This document shows, piece after piece, positions 60,165-64,000 of a DNA stretch of 64,000 nucleotides. The DNA lies in assembly GCF_030268065.1 (NCBI RefSeq), contig NZ_BSDD01000004.1:124001-188000 (forward strand), given 5' to 3'. This stretch comes from Geothrix rubra (GTDB lineage: Bacteria; Acidobacteriota; Holophagae; Holophagales; Holophagaceae). The notes under the pieces were generated by a model, which searched no databases, was not told the origin of the DNA, and saw only the letters and a program-made list of their open reading frames with translations. Each line of letters begins with the position of its first letter. Within the stretch, counting starts at the first letter, position 1. Made by a program: the position numbers and the translations under genes.

Positions 60165-60170
60165 ACAGCA

Positions 60171-60803
60171 CTACCGTTTTTCGACCTGAATGAAGTCCAG
60201 TTCCACCGGCGTGGAGCGGCCGAAGACCGTGACCATGACCTTGATGGTGGAGCGCTCCTCGTGGATCTCCTCCACGTCGCCCTCGAAGTTGGCGAAGGGT
60301 CCGTCGATGATGCGGACCTTCTCGCCCTTCTCGAAGTGGTACTTGGGCTTGGGCTTCTCCTGGGTCTCCTCGGTGTGGTGCATGATCTGGCGGACCTCCT
60401 CGTCCGTCAGGGGCGTGGGCCGCTTCTTGTTGGCCCCCACGAAGCTGGTGACCTTCGGGGTGTTGCGCACGAGGTGCCAGTCGGCGTCCGCCATCTCCAC
60501 GGAGCCGTCGGGCTTGCGCTCCACCTGGATCTGCACCAGGAGGTAGCCGGGGAAGGACTTGCGCTTCTTGACGACGCGCTCCTTGCGGCCGGACTTGGCG
60601 TCGACCTTCATCTCCTCGTAGGTCTCCTCGGGGATCTGGATGTCCCCGAAGCTGCCGTCCCGCTCCTCCATCTTGATGCGCTGGCGGAGGTGCTCCATCA
60701 CCTTGGCCTCGTAGCCGGAGTAGGTGTGGATGATGAACCACTTCAGCTCACGGCCCTGGATCGGGTCCGCGGAAGCCTGGGGCGTGCTCACGAGATCGGT
60801 CAT
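60171..60803 (-). CDS. nusG: Transcription termination/antitermination factor NusG
   Basis: A 210-residue NusG. The N-terminal NGN domain starts at KWFIIHTYSGYEAKV, includes PGYLLVQ, and is interrupted by an insertion of about 25 charged residues; the C-terminal KOW motif is GEKVRIIDGPFANFEGDVEEI. The start at 60803 is set by homology and a GGAG site. It follows secE by 11 bases. Confidence 0.97.
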   Translation of the reverse strand: MTDLVSTPQASADPIQGRELKWFIIHTYSGYEAKVMEHLRQRIKMEERDGSFGDIQIPEETYEEMKVDAKSGRKERVVKKRKSFPGYLLVQIQVERKPDGSVEMADADWHLVRNTPKVTSFVGANKKRPTPLTDEEVRQIMHHTEETQEKPKPKYHFEKGEKVRIIDGPFANFEGDVEEIHEERSTIKVMVTVFGRSTPVELDFIQVEKR

Positions 60804-60814
60804 GGCGGCCTCCT

Positions 60815-61006
60815 TCAGTGGCGGGGGAAGAAGAGGGCGAAACCCCGGGCCAGGACCCAATCGGCGGCCCAGAGGAACACCCCCACGAAGACCGAGATCG
60901 CCACCACGATCCAGGTGGAGGACATCACCTTGTCCCTGCTGGGCCAGTCAACACGGTCGAGCTCGGCCTTGAGGTCCCTGGCCTGCTGCTTGATGGCTCC
61001 GATCAC
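60815..61006 (-). CDS. secE: Preprotein translocase subunit SecE
   Basis: A 63-residue single-helix SecE, the short form. The conserved amphipathic segment (ELDRVDWPSRDKVMSST) leads into the only membrane helix (about residues 31-52). It stabilises SecY in the translocon. It lies between tRNA-Trp and nusG, the usual bacterial order. Confidence 0.95.
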   Translation of the reverse strand: MIGAIKQQARDLKAELDRVDWPSRDKVMSSTWIVVAISVFVGVFLWAADWVLARGFALFFPRH

Positions 61007-61073
61007 GCTGAACCCCTCGGATGGTGTCCGTTCTTGAAAAACCTGGCCCCGAGCGATTGCGCCGGGGCCGGAA

Positions 61074-61149
61074 TGGCAGGGGAGACAGGGTTCGAACCCG
61101 CGACCTGCGGATTTGGAGTCCGCTGCTCTACCAGCTGAGCTACTCCCCT
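61074..61149 (-). tRNA. tRNA-Trp (anticodon CCA)
   Basis: A 76-base cloverleaf on the minus strand with encoded CCA. The acceptor stem AGGGGAG/CTCCCCT, the D-loop AGCTCAGCTGGTAGAG, the anticodon loop CTCCAAA and the T-arm GGTTCGAACC are intact. It sits between rpmG and secE. Confidence 0.97.
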
Positions 61150-61207
61150 GTGGCGGCCGCCCGGGTTCCGCTGGGTGCGGTCCGGGCGGCCTCCTCGGGA
61201 CCGGAGG

Positions 61208-61357
61208 CTACTTGGCCTCGCGGTGCACCTTCACACCACCACAGAACCGGCAGAACTTGTTGAACTCGAGCTTGCCGGTGGTGGTCTTCTTGTTCTTGGT
61301 CGTGCTGTAGTTCTTGCGCTTGCAGTCCTGGCACTGCAGGTGAACGATCTCGCGCAT
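61208..61357 (-). CDS. rpmG: 50S ribosomal protein L33
   Basis: A 49-residue protein with four cysteines (CQDC and CRFC), so the zinc-binding form. The KNYSTTKNKKTT segment is typical. The start at 61357 is set by homology. It follows tuf by 34 bases. Confidence 0.96.
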   Translation of the reverse strand: MREIVHLQCQDCKRKNYSTTKNKKTTTGKLEFNKFCRFCGGVKVHREAK

Positions 61358-61391
61358 CGGGGACCTCCTCTTCGGGAGGGCGGGTCCTGGC

Positions 61392-62585
<1,194 letters not shown>

Positions 62586-62638
62586 GGAAACCTCCTGAGG
62601 GGTGAGAGAGAAGAATGGGGGTTGAACGGTGCAAAGGG

Positions 62639-62714
<76 letters not shown>

Positions 62715-62773
62715 TTGAACCTTCCCGCCAGACTGCGGCGGGGTGGGGCCTTGCCGCCGGAAGGACGGAAGGT

Positions 62774-62852
<79 letters not shown>

Positions 62853-62894
62853 GAACGCCCCGGACGGGGTCCAGCCGCCGGAGGACCGGCTGAC

Positions 62895-62981
62895 TGGTGC
62901 CGAGAGAAGGATTCGAACCTCCGTAGGGCGGTGCCCGGCAGATTTACAGTCTGCTGCCATTAACCACTCGGCCATCTCGGC
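62895..62981 (-). tRNA. tRNA-Tyr (anticodon GTA)
   Basis: An 87-base minus-strand class II tRNA with a long variable arm and encoded CCA. Anticodon loop CTGTAAA between GCAGA and TCTGC; acceptor GCCGAGA/TCTCGGC. It is the first gene of the tuf operon. Confidence 0.97.
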
Positions 62982-62985
62982 ATTG

Positions 62986-63014
62986 CTTGCCAGTGCCCCA
63001 GGGGGGCTTGTCAA
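62986..63014 (-). promoter_or_regulatory. Possible promoter of the tRNA-tuf operon
   Basis: A perfect TTGACA on the minus strand (63014-63009) lies 27 bases before the tRNA-Tyr 5' end. The -10 position reads GGCAAG, a poor match, so the call rests on the -35 and on location. Confidence 0.3.
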
Positions 63015-63136
63015 CGCTGTCCGGGCGCCGGCCGGCGAACCGGCGTGGCGACCATCCGGAACCCCTGTCGGGGCTCCGGGTCAGGGGGCACTGCGAGGCA
63101 GGGCTCTCCTGACAGGGAACTCGAAAGGTATCACGC

Positions 63137-63177
63137 CCCCATGGGCCTCACAAGGGAAAAGTTCAGGCCCCATGGGG
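63137..63177 (-). repeat. Inverted repeat spanning the rlmB stop
   Basis: CCCCATGGGCCT (63137-63148) and AGGCCCCATGGGG (63165-63177) pair with one bulge around a 16-base loop. The stem includes the last codons of rlmB. There is no T-run, so it is only a possible terminator. Confidence 0.45.
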
Positions 63178-63897
63178 TCCTCGGCGGGCCAGCACCCGGA
63201 AAAGGGCCACTGCCGCCGCGGCGGAGACGTTCAGGCTCTCGATGCCGCCGGGCATCGGGATGTGCAGCAGCCCGTCGCAGCGCTCCTGGATCTTGAGGTG
63301 CAGGCCCTCGCCCTCGGCGCCCATCACCAGCACGGTCGCGCGATCGAAGGGCTCGTCGAGGTAGCTCCGGCTCCCTTCGCCCGCGGCGAGTCCGTAGATC
63401 CAGGCTCCGGCCTCCTTCAGGTCGTCGAGGGCGCGGCCCAGGTTCACGACGCGGCAGACGGGTACGCGGCCCGCGGTGCCGGCGCTGGCGCGGATGACCG
63501 TCTCGTTCACCGCGGCGGAACGGCGCTCGGGCAGGATCACGCCGTCCACGCCCGCGCCCGCCGCAGAGCGCAGGATGGCGCCCAGGTTGTGGGGGTCCGT
63601 CACGCCGTCGAGCGCCAGCACCAGCGCGGCCTCCCCCCGGGCACGCAGGGCTCCGGCCAGGTCCTCGAAGGCCGTGTAGGCGAAGGCCCCGCCTTCGCCC
63701 AGCACGCCCTGGTGCCGCTGGCCCTGGGCCCTCCGGTCCAGCGCCTCCATGGGTTCGCGGCGGAGCACCACGCCCGCCTCGCGGGCCGCGGAGACGAGCC
63801 GCGCCACGCGCCCCCAGGCGGCCGGCGCGATCCAGAGGGTGTGCAGTTCGCCCCGCGACAGGGCCTCCTCGCAGGCGTGGGGCCCCAGGAAGAGCAT
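63163..63897 (-). CDS. rlmB: 23S rRNA 2'-O-methyltransferase RlmB/TrmH family
   Basis: A SPOUT methyltransferase of 244 residues. The N-terminal substrate-binding domain (about 1-75) is followed by the knotted catalytic domain with VTDPHNLGAILRSA, NETVIRASAGT, VLVMGAEGEGL and IPMPGGIESLNVS. These are the motifs of the enzyme that methylates G2251 of 23S rRNA; a related TrmH-family target is possible. It starts 1 base after the stop of the preceding gene and lies upstream of the tRNA-tuf operon. Confidence 0.92.
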   Translation of the reverse strand: MLFLGPHACEEALSRGELHTLWIAPAAWGRVARLVSAAREAGVVLRREPMEALDRRAQGQRHQGVLGEGGAFAYTAFEDLAGALRARGEAALVLALDGVTDPHNLGAILRSAAGAGVDGVILPERRSAAVNETVIRASAGTAGRVPVCRVVNLGRALDDLKEAGAWIYGLAAGEGSRSYLDEPFDRATVLVMGAEGEGLHLKIQERCDGLLHIPMPGGIESLNVSAAAAVALFRVLARRGPHGA

Positions 63898-63898
63898 C

Positions 63899-64000
63899 CT
63901 AGAAGCTCCGCTTGAACCCGATGGCGAACAGGTGTCCCATGCCCTCCACGCGGGTGCGGCTGCCTGTGGCGCGGAAGCCCGCGGCGCTCCAGACGCCGTC
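63899..64000 (-). CDS. C-terminus of a probable outer-membrane beta-barrel protein (partial)
   Basis: Only the last 33 residues are inside the window. They end HLFAIGFKRSF: alternating hydrophobic residues with a terminal phenylalanine, the usual beta-signal for insertion of barrel proteins by the Bam machine. The family cannot be named from this fragment. The stop is 1 base from the rlmB start. Confidence 0.55.
   Translation of the reverse strand, partial: DGVWSAAGFRATGSRTRVEGMGHLFAIGFKRSF

Overview
The window is strongly GC-rich with third-position G/C codon bias, and it carries an alternative complex III / caa3 oxidase cluster, a tuf-secE-nusG-rplKAJL-rpoBC operon, a pantothenate cluster and a large surface-polysaccharide region. 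Taken together I infer an acidobacterium of the Holophagae type (Geothrix/Holophaga-like). No rRNA or species marker is in the window to prove this. No CRISPR array, insertion sequence or prophage is visible.

Layout. 1-7280 (+): the end of an alternative complex III operon (ActF, ActE-like cytochrome), then SCO, caa3 oxidase subunits I, III, IV and II and heme O synthase, mostly with stop/start overlaps. 7365-10817 (+): an 1150-residue STAND-like/TPR protein with a degenerate P-loop. 10994-14325 (+): panB and panC, then two small secreted paralogues of no family I recognise, then panD. 14558-16096 (+): ribonuclease G. 16441-19506 (+): rfbACDB for dTDP-L-rhamnose, with a change of base composition inside rfbC. 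19560-21084 (-): queD, a LEA-type lipoprotein and a HAD hydrolase. 21245-25211 (-): an SLBB polysaccharide-export protein and a WecA-type phosphotransferase. 25797-27971 (+): pnp. 28153-32381: monotopic phosphoglycosyl transferase (+), WecG/TagA-type transferase (-), methyltransferase (+), and an FdtB/FdtA-type pair (-). 32863-36516 (-): an S-adenosylhomocysteine (SAH) riboswitch followed by a PfkB kinase, metK and a PLP-dependent lyase. 36647-48676 (-): wzz, gmd, fcl, a wzy-like polymerase, wzx, an acyltransferase, three glycosyltransferases and two methyltransferases. 48789-62981 (-): tRNA-Tyr, tRNA-Gly, tRNA-Thr, tuf, rpmG, tRNA-Trp, secE, nusG, rplK, rplA, rplJ, rplL, rpoB, rpoC, closed by an intrinsic terminator. 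63163-64000 (-): rlmB and the end of an outer-membrane protein gene.

How they work together. The first block is a respiratory chain segment: alternative complex III takes electrons from quinol and passes them through cytochrome c to a caa3 oxidase whose subunit II carries its own heme c. The polysaccharide genes describe a Wzx/Wzy-dependent pathway. Two kinds of initiating enzyme, sugar-nucleotide synthesis (dTDP-rhamnose, GDP-fucose, probably a dTDP-3-amino-3,6-dideoxyhexose), assembly transferases, a flippase, a polymerase, a chain-length regulator and an export channel are spread over 32 kb and interrupted by housekeeping genes. Low-GC patches inside rfbC, at the rfbB end and across wzx-wzy-fcl look like recombination scars.

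Most notable: the SAH riboswitch ahead of a PfkB kinase-metK-lyase operon, which suggests the kinase is an adenosine kinase of the SAM cycle; the paired secreted proteins between panC and panD; and large RNA secondary structures in the rplL-rpoB spacer, after pnp and after metK.
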